From: Myxococcales bacterium
GTDB taxonomy: Bacteria; Myxococcota_A; Polyangia; Haliangiales; Haliangiaceae
NCBI GenBank assembly: GCA_016706545.1
Contig: JADJJK010000032.1
Span: 18,732-82,731 of the forward strand
Direction: 5' to 3'
Length of the DNA: 64,000 nucleotides
Shown here piece after piece: positions 28,987 through 48,245 of the stretch. A program made the position numbers and the translations under genes. Under the pieces are notes generated by a model that did no database searches, was not told the origin of the DNA, and was given only the letters and a program-made list of their open reading frames with translations. How positions within the stretch are numbered: position 1 is the first letter of the stretch; every line of letters begins with the position of its first letter.

Positions 28987-30314
28987 ATGACCCGCCTGGC
29001 CGTGCTCTCGGATCTGCACCTGGCGCCACCTGGACCGCTGAGCAGCTTTCACGCCGGCACCCAGCTAGCGGCGCTGATGCACAAGCTGCGCAGCGAGCAC
29101 CACGTCGCCACCCTGGTCTTCGCCGGCGACACTTTCGACTTCCTCGCGTTGGAGACGCGAACCGCCACGTTGTCCCCAGCCGAGATCCCCGCCCTGATCG
29201 ACCACGTGCTCGGCCAGATCGCCAGCACCGACTGGGGCCGCGACCTCTTCGCTGCGCTGCGCGCCCTGGTGCAGTCAGGCACTGACATCATGCTGCTGCC
29301 GGGCAACCACGATCCAGAGCTGGCGGATTTTGCTGCCGCAGCGCGGCTGCTGCGCACCCGCTGCGGCCTGCCTGCCGACGAGCCTCGCCTGCAGATCGAG
29401 ACGGGGCCTCTGCGCCGCCGCCTCGGCGAGCTGGAGGTGGTGGTGGGCCACGGCCACCGCGGCGACTCATGGAACGACATCGACCCCGCCACCATCGCGC
29501 AGCACGCCGATGACACGCCGCTGGAGCTGCCACCCGGCTCGCGCCTGGTGCTGGGCCCCATGCGTGCGTTTCGCCGGGACTACCCCTTCGTCGATGCACT
29601 CAAGCCCGAGGGCGCGGTGGCGCTGCTGTTGTGGTACCTGGACCCGCGCCTGGCGCTTCGCCACTTTCCATCTACCGGCGTGCTCTCGGCGCGCGCTCTC
29701 TTGGCCGCGCTGGAGCGAAGGTTATCCTCGGGGCGACCGGTGCTGGCGCCCGGCGCGCTCGGCACGCCCCGTGCCACCGCCGCCCCCGCCACTCTCGACG
29801 ACGAGCTGGCCGCCGCCGTAGTCGAGAGCCCTGCCCTGGCGAGTCGCCGCGCGACGTCGAGGGCTGGCTCGGCGGCCACACCACCCCGCCCGCCCCCGGA
29901 ACCCTGGCCTCGCACGGCGGCGCCAAGGTGCTGCTACGCGCCGCGCTCAAGCTCTTCGACAGCGCCTCCTGCTTCGATCGCAAGCACTGCAGCGACTTCG
30001 ATCGCGCGATCATCGAGGAGTATCTGCTCCCACCGGCAGATGGTCAGCGCCGCGTGGTGATCGCCGGCCACACCCACGCCGCGCGCGAGCTGGTGCTCGA
30101 TGCGCAGCGCACCTACCTCAATACCGGCACCTGGACCGACCTTTTGCCCTGGCCCGGCGCGCACACCGACGAAGAACGACAGCGATTCATCGACGACCTC
30201 GAGCACCAATGCGTGCCCATGCAGCGCCGCCTGACCTGGGCTCTGGTCGATGCCGACGGCGGCCGGCTCTGCTCGCCCGACGGCGAACACCCGCCTCCCA
30301 GCACCAGCGGCTAG
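28987..30314 (+). pseudogene. Calcineurin-like metallophosphoesterase, split by one frameshift
   Basis: The start ATG overlaps the stop of CHAT copy 2 (ATGA). The first frame holds most of the binuclear metal site: DLHLA (Asp9, His11), GDTFD, GNHDPE and a GHGHRGD motif. The last conserved motif, AGHTHAARE with two metal-binding His, and the natural C-terminus lie in another frame ending at 30314. A one-base loss near 29,838 (in a CCCTGCCCTGG context) separates them; correcting it gives about 440 residues. Predicted activity: metal-dependent hydrolysis of a phosphoester, which could be a nucleotide, nucleic acid or phospholipid. Tight coupling to the CHAT-STAND gene suggests it acts in the same system. 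As sequenced it would be truncated without its final metal ligands. Confidence 0.72.
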
Positions 30315-30446
30315 TGCTTCGACCGGGTGATAGTGATCAGCGACGTCGATGTGCAGCTCGGAACAGCGGCCCTCTGTGCCAACGTCACGTGAGACAGTCG
30401 CTCCCCAATATCTTTGTACCGATGGGCGGAGAATGGTCCCCGAAGC

Positions 30447-30940
30447 GTGCCCAAGCCATCCCGAGATCTAGCTCGAACCGTCCCCCCTGCGAAGGGCGCC
30501 CCCAAGCCGCGTGAGGTGGCCGAGGCAACCGCGTCTCACGAGACCGTGCAGCCAGGAACCCGTCGCCGGTTCACCGCCGCCGAGAAGCTTCGCCTGGTCA
30601 AGGCGGCAGAGGCTGCCATCGCCGGATCCTGCGCTCGAGCCGTCGTGGGTGGATCAGTATCCCGCCGCTGCCACCGCCAGGATCAAATCGACCGCGTGGA
30701 TCTCTATCCCGCCGCCGGGTGGATCTGTCTTAGGCCGGCGATGAAGAGTCGGGGCTGACGTCTCGCACGCCCGGCAGGAAGCCCAAGCTCGACGCCAAGG
30801 CTCGCGAGCTCCTCGCGGTCACCAAGGAGAACGAGAACCTCAAGCGCAAGCTGCACATCGCCAACGCGCTCATCGACCTCCAAAAAAAGCGCACGAAATC
30901 CTGGGCCTCACGCTCCCCGATCCGCCCGAGGAGATGCTGA
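30447..30940 (+). pseudogene. IS3 OrfA (HTH protein), internally disrupted
   Basis: The N-terminal part contains RRRFTAAEKLRLVKAAEAAIA, the start of the IS3 OrfA helix-turn-helix, in the frame beginning at GTG 30447. The distal part GRKPKLDAKARELLAVTKEN plus the leucine-zipper-like ENLKRKLHIANALIDLQKK lies in a different frame. The segment between (about 30,620-30,750) does not match the expected SSHL..WR region and contains stops. The zero frame ends at 30940, after the slippery site. OrfA normally binds the terminal inverted repeats; this copy is unlikely to do so. Confidence 0.6.
30883..30889 (+). promoter_or_regulatory. A-AAA-AAG programmed -1 frameshift site of the IS
   Basis: The zero frame reads CAA AAA AAG; a -1 slip continues with GCG CAC GAA ATC CTG (AHEILG), entering the OrfB frame. 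This is the standard heptamer by which IS3 elements make the OrfAB transposase fusion. Confidence 0.7.
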
Positions 30941-32051
30941 TGGACCTCATCGAAGCGCCGATCCAGGGTGTTTCCGTCGTGGCCGCGTGTGCCGCGCTCG
31001 ACGTGAGCCGGGCCTCGCTCTACCGGCCAAGACACCGCCGGCGACCCCGGCGGTCAGCGCGGAGCGCCCACGCCGAACGCGCGGGCTGAGCGACGACGAG
31101 CGCCAGGCCATCGTCGACATGATGCACCTGCCCGAGTTCGCCGACCAGCCGCCGCATGAGGTCTACGCGGCGCTGCTGGGACGTGGTGTCCACCTGGCGT
31201 CTATCCGCACGATGTACCGCGTGCTCGCCGAGGCGGGGGAGAGCAAGGACCGACGCAACCAGCGGACGCCGCACACGCACGCGATGCCGACGGTGACCGC
31301 GACCGCGCCGAACCAGGTCTGGACCTGGGACATCACCAAGCTCGCGACGACCTCGAAGGGCGTCTTCTTGATGGCGTACGTCATCATCGACCTGTTCAGC
31401 CGCTTCGTCGTCGGCTGGATGGTCGCGACCAAGGAATGCAAGCACCTCGCATCCCTGCTCTTCGCCGAGACCATCGCGCGCCACGGCATCGAGCCCGGCC
31501 TGCAGGTCCACTCCGACCGCGGCGCTGCGATGAAGAGCGACACCTTGGCCCAGCTCCTCGACTCGCTCGGCGCCTCGCGCAGCTTCAGCCGACCTCGCGT
31601 CTCCAACGACAACCCGCAGGCCGAGGCGCAGTTCAAGACGATGAAGTACCAGCCCGACTACCCCGGCTGCTTCACCGGCCCGGCCATGGCGCGCACCTGG
31701 CTGGGCGACTACTTCGCCTGGCACAACTCCGAGCATCACCATTGCGGCCTTGCCCTCTTCACGCCAGCCGAGGTCTTCCACGGCCGCGTCGTCGAGGTCG
31801 CCGCGATTCGCCAGGCCGCGCTAGACAAGGCGTACGCGGCGAATCCCCTCCGCTTCCCAAACGGCAGCCCGCGCGTCTCGCTCCCGCCCTCGGTCGTGGT
31901 GATCAACCCCCTCGTCACTGAGGTGGTCGAGCTCTCCGCGGCTGCCGCGGACGCGGCAACGGACGCCAACGCGGCCGGTGGCGTGGCCCGACAGCCCCTC
32001 GTTCCCATCGCGCACTCCTCTCAAGCCGCGGCCACCGCGGTCGCGACATAG
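30889..32051 (+). pseudogene. IS3 OrfB DDE transposase, one frame break near its N-terminus
   Basis: After the slippery site the frame reads AHEILGLTLPDPPEE through ALDVSRASLYR. It then breaks near 31,025 and continues in the frame that encodes the catalytic core. The core has the DDE residues: Asp in VWTWDITKL, Asp in HSDRGAAM, and Glu in NDNPQAEAQFKTMKY, followed by WHNSEHHHCGLALFTPAEV. The HTH-21-type segment LSDDERQAIVDMM...RTMYRVLAEAGE precedes it. The protein has a C-terminal Ala-rich extension of about 60 residues. It is IS3-family by motif order. The break makes a full-length OrfAB fusion unlikely unless corrected. Confidence 0.7.
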
Positions 32052-32092
32052 AATTCGAATCTCCCCTGTCTCAAATGCGTTGACACGTTCCG

Positions 32093-32209
32093 GCATGTTG
32101 AAGGTGAACGGCAGCGACGCCCTCGCGTGCGCCGGTGAACCAAGAAAAAGGCTCTCGACCTTTCTGGGTCGAGAGCCTGGTGCGAACGGGGGGACTCGAA
32201 CCCCCACGG
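32093..32209. repeat. Right copy of the 117-bp island boundary repeat
   Basis: Perfect copy of 20045-20161. It covers the tRNA-Leu 3' end (32178-32209), its terminator (32145-32177) and 52 bp of downstream DNA. It begins immediately after the IS end. Confidence 0.92.
32145..32177 (-). terminator. Intrinsic terminator of tRNA-Leu
   Basis: On the minus strand GGCTCTCGACC pairs perfectly with GGTCGAGAGCC around CAGAAA and is followed by five T. It starts directly after the encoded CCA. Confidence 0.92.
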
Positions 32210-32262
32210 TGTTACCCACTGGAACCTGAATCCAGCGCGTCTACCAATTCCGCCACGTTCGC
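32178..32262 (-). tRNA. tRNA-Leu (anticodon CAG)
   Basis: An 85-nt tRNA with acceptor stem GCGAACG / CGTTCGC, discriminator A and encoded CCA. It has a D-loop with TTGGTAGAC, anticodon stem CTGGA/TCCAG around the loop TTCAGGT (anticodon CAG), a class-II long variable arm and the T-loop GGTTCGAGTCC. The intact gene lies at the right edge of the island, its 3' end serving as the apparent attachment site. Confidence 0.95.
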
Positions 32263-32551
32263 TAAGAACGGCGAGTGTCATGCCACATTCCAGATGGCGG
32301 CACAAGTGGCGTGCTGCAGAAGATGCATCGCGCGGGCGCTGGGCCTCGCACGCACGCATGGGCGTGGGATGCCAGCCCACGCGGGCGGCGGCAGGCGCCG
32401 GGCTGGCGGCGGACAGGCCGCGGGCTGGCGGCGGACAGGCCGCGGACAGAAGCAACCCCAACCCGTCGCGGCGGCGTCCTTGGCCACGTCGGCCGGCTTT
32501 ACTCCACCCGCCAGTCCGCTTACCATCATCGCCAAAGGCGCCTGCATCGAG
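32263..32551. other. Spacer between tRNA-Leu and the cyclase, with a 22-bp direct repeat
   Basis: A 289-bp spacer, divergent in orientation, so it should hold the promoters of both flanking genes. The sequence GGGCTGGCGGCGGACAGGCC is tandemly repeated twice with a 22-bp period from 32,400, plus a partial third copy. A long open frame crosses it, but its codons upstream of 32552 show no similarity to the cyclase family. Confidence 0.45.
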
Positions 32552-34162
32552 ATGGCCAAGATTATCGTTATCTCTGGGGAAGAGCGGCAGGAGTACGAAC
32601 TCGCCGCGTTCAACAGCATCGGTCGGCATCCGGACAACACCATCCAGATCCTGGACCGCATCATCTCCAAGGAACACGCGCACATCCAGCGCGGGGCGGA
32701 CGGCAAGTTCCTGCTGCGAGACCTGCGCTCGCTCAACGGGACCTTCATCCGTGGCGAGCGGGTGGGTGACCACTACTTGCAGGACGGCGACGAGGTGATG
32801 ATGGGCTCGACCCGCATCGTCTTCGTCGACAAGCCGATGGGCAACGACGCGCTGGGCCGGGTGACCATCGCGCCGGGGTTGACCGAGAGCCACATCCGGC
32901 AGCGCATCCAGGCCGACACCGGCTTCACGCAGGAACGGCAGATCACCGACGACAAGATCCTGCGCCGGGACTACGAGCGGCTACGCATCGGCCACGAGCT
33001 GGCGCTGGCGGTGGCCACGGAGCTAGATCTCGACAAGCTCTTGCCCAAGATCCTCGAGAAGGCGTTCGAGCTGGTCGGCGCCGACCGCGGCGTGATCCTG
33101 CTCATGGACGAGCGCGGCGAGATGGTGCCGCGCTTCGTCAAGACGCGCACCGGCAAGAGCGATCCCAACATCGTCCTCTCCAAGACGGTGATGGCCGAGG
33201 TCACCAACAGCAAGGCCGCGGTCCTGTCGTCGGACGCCACCATGGACGCGCGCTTCTCCGGTGCGCACTCCATCATCATGCAGGGCATCCGCTCCACCAT
33301 GACCGTGCCGCTGCTGCACCGGGATGAGCTCCTGGGCATCATGCACCTGGACTCGCTGTTCGCCTCCAACGCCTTCACCGAGAAGGACCTGCAGATCTGC
33401 ACCGGCATGGCGGTGCAGGCCGCGGTCTCCATCCAGAACGCGCGCCTGGCCTCTCGCATCGAGAAGGAGGCGCAGACCCGCGCGCAGATCTCACGGCTCA
33501 TCCCGCCTTCCGTCGTGGAGCAGGTGGTCAAGGGCGAGCTCACCATCGAGAAGGGAGGCCGGCAGAGCGAGATCACCATGCTGTTCTCCGACATCCGCGG
33601 CTTCACCACGATGTCCGACGGGCGACCGCCGCAGGAGGTCGTCAACACCTTGAACGAGTACTTCGAGGTGATGGTGGACATCCTGTTCCAGTACTCCGGC
33701 ACGCTGGACAAGTTCGTCGGCGACGAGATCATCGGCCTCTTTGGTGCGCCCATCGCCATCGACGATGGCCCGTTCAAGGCGGTGGCCTGCGCGCTGTCCA
33801 TGCTGCAGGGCCTGGCGGAGTTCAACCGCACGCGCGCCTCGGAGAACCTGCCGCCGATCAACATCGGGATCGGCATCAACACCGGCAACGTCATCACCGG
33901 CGCCATCGGCTCGACGCGCGCGCTGCAGTACACCGCGATCGGCGACGCCATGAACGTGGCATCCCGCCTGGTCAACATCGCCGGCTCGGGCGAGGTCATC
34001 ATCTCGGAGCACACCTACCGGTACGTGGCCGCGCGCGTGGAAGCCACGGCCCTGCCGCCGGTGAAGGTCAAGGGCAAGGCCGAGGAGCTCAAGGTCTTCC
34101 GGGTCACCGGCCTGCGCCGGGTTTCCGCCATCCAGGAATGGACCGGCCCCACCAACGCATAG
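32552..34162 (+). CDS. FHA - GAF - class III adenylate cyclase
   Basis: A 536-residue cytosolic signalling protein. The FHA domain at residues 1-100 (RHPDNTIQILDR, SKEHAHIQRG, LRSLNGTFIRG) binds phosphothreonine. A GAF sensor domain spans about 150-310 (ELVGADRGVILLMDE...LGIMHLDSLFA). The C-terminal cyclase domain has metal-binding Asp residues in LFSDIRGFT (about 346) and KFVGDE (about 389). The substrate Lys is in KFVGDE (about 387), and QYTAIGDAMNVASRL carries Thr at the second purine position. Lys/Thr is the class IIIb adenylate cyclase pattern. The start is the ATG at 32552; earlier codons belong to the tRNA spacer. Its stop codon is embedded in the palindromic element at 34160-34307. 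Confidence 0.88.
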   Translation: MAKIIVISGEERQEYELAAFNSIGRHPDNTIQILDRIISKEHAHIQRGADGKFLLRDLRSLNGTFIRGERVGDHYLQDGDEVMMGSTRIVFVDKPMGNDALGRVTIAPGLTESHIRQRIQADTGFTQERQITDDKILRRDYERLRIGHELALAVATELDLDKLLPKILEKAFELVGADRGVILLMDERGEMVPRFVKTRTGKSDPNIVLSKTVMAEVTNSKAAVLSSDATMDARFSGAHSIIMQGIRSTMTVPLLHRDELLGIMHLDSLFASNAFTEKDLQICTGMAVQAAVSIQNARLASRIEKEAQTRAQISRLIPPSVVEQVVKGELTIEKGGRQSEITMLFSDIRGFTTMSDGRPPQEVVNTLNEYFEVMVDILFQYSGTLDKFVGDEIIGLFGAPIAIDDGPFKAVACALSMLQGLAEFNRTRASENLPPINIGIGINTGNVITGAIGSTRALQYTAIGDAMNVASRLVNIAGSGEVIISEHTYRYVAARVEATALPPVKVKGKAEELKVFRVTGLRRVSAIQEWTGPTNA

Positions 34163-34307
34163 GAGCGTGGTGTCAAACACCACGCTCCTAGCCTCATTGT
34201 TGGGCAAAGCCCTCCGGACGGGCGCACTCGCGCCCGGGCTGCGCCGCCAACCTCGCCGAGCGAGCTTGGCGTGCTCGGCCAGGAGACCGTTTGACACCAG
34301 TCTCCTA
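34160..34307. mobile_element. MITE-like element with TA-flanked inverted ends
   Basis: Both ends carry TAGGAG-NN-TGGTGTCAAAC, in opposite orientation (34160-34178 and complement of 34289-34307), enclosing 148 bp of non-coding DNA. The left end itself is a perfect 14-bp hairpin (TAGGAGCGTGGTGT / ACACCACGCTCCTA). The outermost TA on each side fits a TA target duplication as made by IS630/mariner-type transposases. The first TAG is the cyclase stop codon. An alternative reading is two strong transcription terminators. Confidence 0.5.
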
Positions 34308-34335
34308 GTGCTTCGACCGGCCCCGCTGAGCGCTC

Positions 34336-34881
34336 ATGCCGCCCCCGCTGACCGCGCCCGCTGAGCTCTTCACGAGGCGGCTGCACCTGCGCCGCCCCAC
34401 CTCGCGCGACGCCGAGGCCATCTTCGCCTACGCTTCGGACCATGAGGTCACCCGCTACATGGCGTGGCCGCGCCACCTGAGCCTCGACGACACCCGCGCC
34501 TTCCTGGCGCACGCCGATGAGGAGTGGCGCCAGCGCGGGGCCGGCGTGTACCTGGCCAGCTCGGCCGACGGCGAGATCATCGGCTCCACCGGCCTGCACC
34601 TCCTGGCGCCGCACCGCGCCCTCACGGGGTACTTGCTGGTGCCGCGCGTCTGGGGCCAGGGGCTCGCCACCGAGCTGGCGCAGGCCATGGTGGGCCTGGC
34701 CCGGGCCCAGGGGCTCGTCCGGCTGGAGGCCGATTGCGTCGCCGAACACGCCGCCTCGGCCCGCGTGCTGGAGAAGGCAGGCTTTGCGTTCGAAGGCCGC
34801 CGCCGCGCGTTTCTGCTCGCGCCAAACCTGCCGGGCAACGCGCCGGTGGACGTGCGCAGCTACGCCGTCGTCCTGCGCTGA
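34336..34881 (+). CDS. GNAT N-acetyltransferase, RimJ/RimL type
   Basis: A 181-residue GCN5-related acetyltransferase (acetyltransf_3 branch). The N-terminus RLHLRRPTSRDAEAIFAYASDHEVTRYMAW is typical of RimJ/RimL-like enzymes. The acetyl-CoA loop is in YLLVPRVWGQGLATELAQAM (pattern V..xxxGxGxA). The C-terminal half has ADCVAEHAASARVLEKAGFAFEGRRR, the conserved late motif with N/H-x-x-S. Predicted activity: acetyl-CoA-dependent acetylation of a protein N-terminus, a small amine or an antibiotic; the substrate cannot be told. It lies alone between the MITE-like element and the convergent end of the gliding cluster. Confidence 0.8.
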   Translation: MPPPLTAPAELFTRRLHLRRPTSRDAEAIFAYASDHEVTRYMAWPRHLSLDDTRAFLAHADEEWRQRGAGVYLASSADGEIIGSTGLHLLAPHRALTGYLLVPRVWGQGLATELAQAMVGLARAQGLVRLEADCVAEHAASARVLEKAGFAFEGRRRAFLLAPNLPGNAPVDVRSYAVVLR

Positions 34882-34943
34882 GCGACGCGCCTGGCCGGCT
34901 CGCCCCCGCGGCGCGAGCGCCGCGCCTGGGGTGGCGGGCCCGG

Positions 34944-46780
<11,837 letters not shown>

Positions 46781-46880
46781 CTGCGGTCTATCCTCCCGCA
46801 TTTCCACAGAAAATCCCCGCCGTTACCCACACAGCAATATATTAGCGGGCGGCCGATGGGCCACACCAGTCTCTAGCGCC

Positions 46881-46904
46881 AAAAAACGCCAGCCTTTTCG
46901 GCGT
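46881..46904 (-). terminator. Weak intrinsic terminator after the TPR lipoprotein gene
   Basis: On the minus strand ACGCC pairs with GGCGT around a 9-nt loop, followed by T-rich TTTTT. The stem is short. It lies in the 321-bp spacer (46,781-47,101) separating the giant TPR gene from the upstream cluster, so gltI may have its own promoter. Nothing else was recognised in this spacer. Confidence 0.35.
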
Positions 46905-47101
46905 GTAGACGAATTGTCCGGCGGCCGAGCCGCCAGTCGTCGACGACAGCCGGCCCCGGGAAACCGGCGCGACCACGGCAGGTCATCGGGCGCGGCCACG
47001 GCCAGCGGAGCCAGCGGCGAGCTGCGACCTGTGGGTGAGCCGGCCGCTTGGCGAGAACCCGGCTGGAAGCCCGAGGACGTGCCGGCGCCTGCCGGCGACC
47101 A

Positions 47102-48079
47102 TCACTTGGGCGATTCGGCGGTCGCTTCAGCAGACGCGGCCACGATGTCCATCAGCATCTTGCTGGCCTGGGTCTTCTGCAAATCCAGCTTGGAGCTCCC
47201 CGTCTTGACGAAGTCCTCCAGGTCGCGCTTGGCCCGGCTAAAGTCGCCCTTGCGGAACAACGCCTGGCCACGCTGGAACTTGGCCTTGTGGTGATCTCGC
47301 CGGTCTTCAAGCGCCTTGCTGAAGGACTCCACGGCCTTGTCGTCAAGCCGCTTGGAGTCATACCCCATGCCGAGCACGTACCAGATATCCGCGCGCTCGG
47401 CGGCGCCAGGAACATTGGCGGTACCCTGCGAGGCGACCTGAATCGCCTGGTCCACGTAGTCCCACCGCGAATACAGCTCCGCGAGCGCGACGTATGGCCC
47501 TTGCTCCCGAGGGTTGGCGGCGATGGCCTTGGTGAAGGACTCCGCGGCTTCCTTGGACTTGTCGCCGTTGCGATAGATGAGCCCGAGGTTGTAGTGGGCG
47601 CGCCAGAGGTCGCCGCGGAGCTTCACCGCTTGCTGCAGGTGCTGCAGCGCGCTCTCGAAGTTCACGGCGCCGAGATCCAACTCCACTTCCTCGGGCTTCT
47701 TGCTCTCTTTGCGCGCCTGTTCCTCGCGCGCCTGCGCCTCCGCCTTCATGGTCATCGCGATGCCCAGCCACATGTGATACATGGGCTGATCGTCGACGAT
47801 CCGCGCCGCGTTGCCGAGCGCGTCGACGGCCTCCGCGTGCTGCTTGCGGCTCATATGCGCGAGGCCCAGGCCGTACCAGGCGACGTGGTTGTCCCGGTAC
47901 TTCTCCACCGCTTTCTTGAGCTGCACGATCGCGTCGTCGTACTGCTTGCGATTAAGCGCGGCGTTGCCCTCGTTGGCGAGCTTCACCGATTCGTTGCGGC
48001 CGGCGTCGTTGCAGCCAAGCAGCGTGGCCCCCGCCAAGGCGGCGACCAGCAGGAAGCAAAACCGATTCGGTGGTCTCAT
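47102..48079 (-). CDS. TPR lipoprotein of the gliding cluster (GltK-like by position)
   Basis: A 325-residue lipoprotein: MRPPNRFCFLLVAALAGATLLGC has a clear lipobox (LLGC, Cys 23). The mature protein is 6-7 TPRs (ANEGNAALNRKQYDDAIVQLKKAV, AHYNLGLIYRNGDKSKEAAESFTKAI, KFQRGQALFRKGDFSRAKRDL). A charged insertion, EAQAREEQARKESKKPEEVELD, sits between the third and fourth. It is predicted to be anchored in the outer membrane facing the periplasm. It lies between gltG and gltI, where M. xanthus has gltH and gltK; GltK there is described as an outer-membrane lipoprotein. The match to GltK is by position and type only. It is 166 bp downstream of gltG on the same strand. Confidence 0.65.
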   Translation of the reverse strand: MRPPNRFCFLLVAALAGATLLGCNDAGRNESVKLANEGNAALNRKQYDDAIVQLKKAVEKYRDNHVAWYGLGLAHMSRKQHAEAVDALGNAARIVDDQPMYHMWLGIAMTMKAEAQAREEQARKESKKPEEVELDLGAVNFESALQHLQQAVKLRGDLWRAHYNLGLIYRNGDKSKEAAESFTKAIAANPREQGPYVALAELYSRWDYVDQAIQVASQGTANVPGAAERADIWYVLGMGYDSKRLDDKAVESFSKALEDRRDHHKAKFQRGQALFRKGDFSRAKRDLEDFVKTGSSKLDLQKTQASKMLMDIVAASAEATAESPK

Positions 48080-48245
48080 GATGCCCTCGGCCTGAGTGCC
48101 ATCGTCGTGTTTAGCAAATCGGCAGGCCCAAGCTCAAGCCACCCGGCAGGCAGTTTGGCCACCGCGGCCGAATCCGCCATCACCGACGAGCCCGACGAGC
48201 CACGCCGTTGGTCGGCGGGAGAGCGACGCGCGCTGGCGCCGCAGA

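Larger units (their letters stand above)
24457..28990 (+). pseudogene. CHAT protease - STAND NTPase - TPR protein, copy 2 (multiply frame-disrupted)
   Basis: Tandem paralogue of the preceding gene, 85 bp downstream. The CHAT domain is complete here, with catalytic His in LMAHGQ (codon 25160-25162) and Cys in LLWACHGG (25286-25288). The NTPase has Walker A GMPGVGKT (25,835-25,858), Walker B VLDNAEDLL (about 26,060) and the sensor-like LLLTSQRS. Winged-helix and TPR regions follow. Relative to copy 1 there are single-base insertions near 24,486, 26,368, 26,490 and 26,955, a 2-bp deletion near 27,633, a 20-bp tandem duplication near 27,790 and three single-T insertions at 28,200-28,265. An extra stretch of about 75 residues precedes the first TPR. 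The stop overlaps the phosphoesterase start (ATGA), so both were probably co-translated. Confidence 0.72.
30379..32091 (+). mobile_element. IS3-family insertion sequence, degenerate
   Basis: An OrfA/OrfB arrangement with an A6G slippery site and a DDE transposase identifies an IS3-type element. Candidate imperfect ends are AACGTCACGTGAGACAG at about 30,380 and, inverted, a GGAACGTGTCAACGC...TTTGAGACAG sequence ending at about 32,091. The right end touches the first base of the island's right boundary repeat (32093). OrfA has a scrambled middle and OrfB a frame break, so it is probably not autonomous. Ends are approximate and no target duplication was identified. Confidence 0.6.
20045..32209. 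mobile_element. 12.2-kb genomic island at a tRNA-Leu gene (decayed)
   Basis: Two perfectly identical 117-bp direct repeats (20045-20161 and 32093-32209, offset 12,048 bp) bound this segment. The right copy is the 3' end of an intact tRNA-Leu plus its terminator and 52 bp beyond; the left copy is the same 3' tRNA fragment, terminator and flank without the rest of the tRNA. That is the usual footprint of a tRNA-integrated island. The cargo, all on the plus strand, is two CHAT-STAND-TPR genes, a metallophosphoesterase and an IS3-type element. No integrase was recognised; the place next to the tRNA where it normally sits is taken by the IS. All cargo genes carry frame disruptions. Confidence 0.75.

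Noticed and set aside
30880..30890. Considering all the island frame breaks as programmed frameshifting
   Set aside because: Only the IS has a recognised slippery heptamer. The CHAT and phosphoesterase breaks lack slippery sites, and several involve deletions or duplications.
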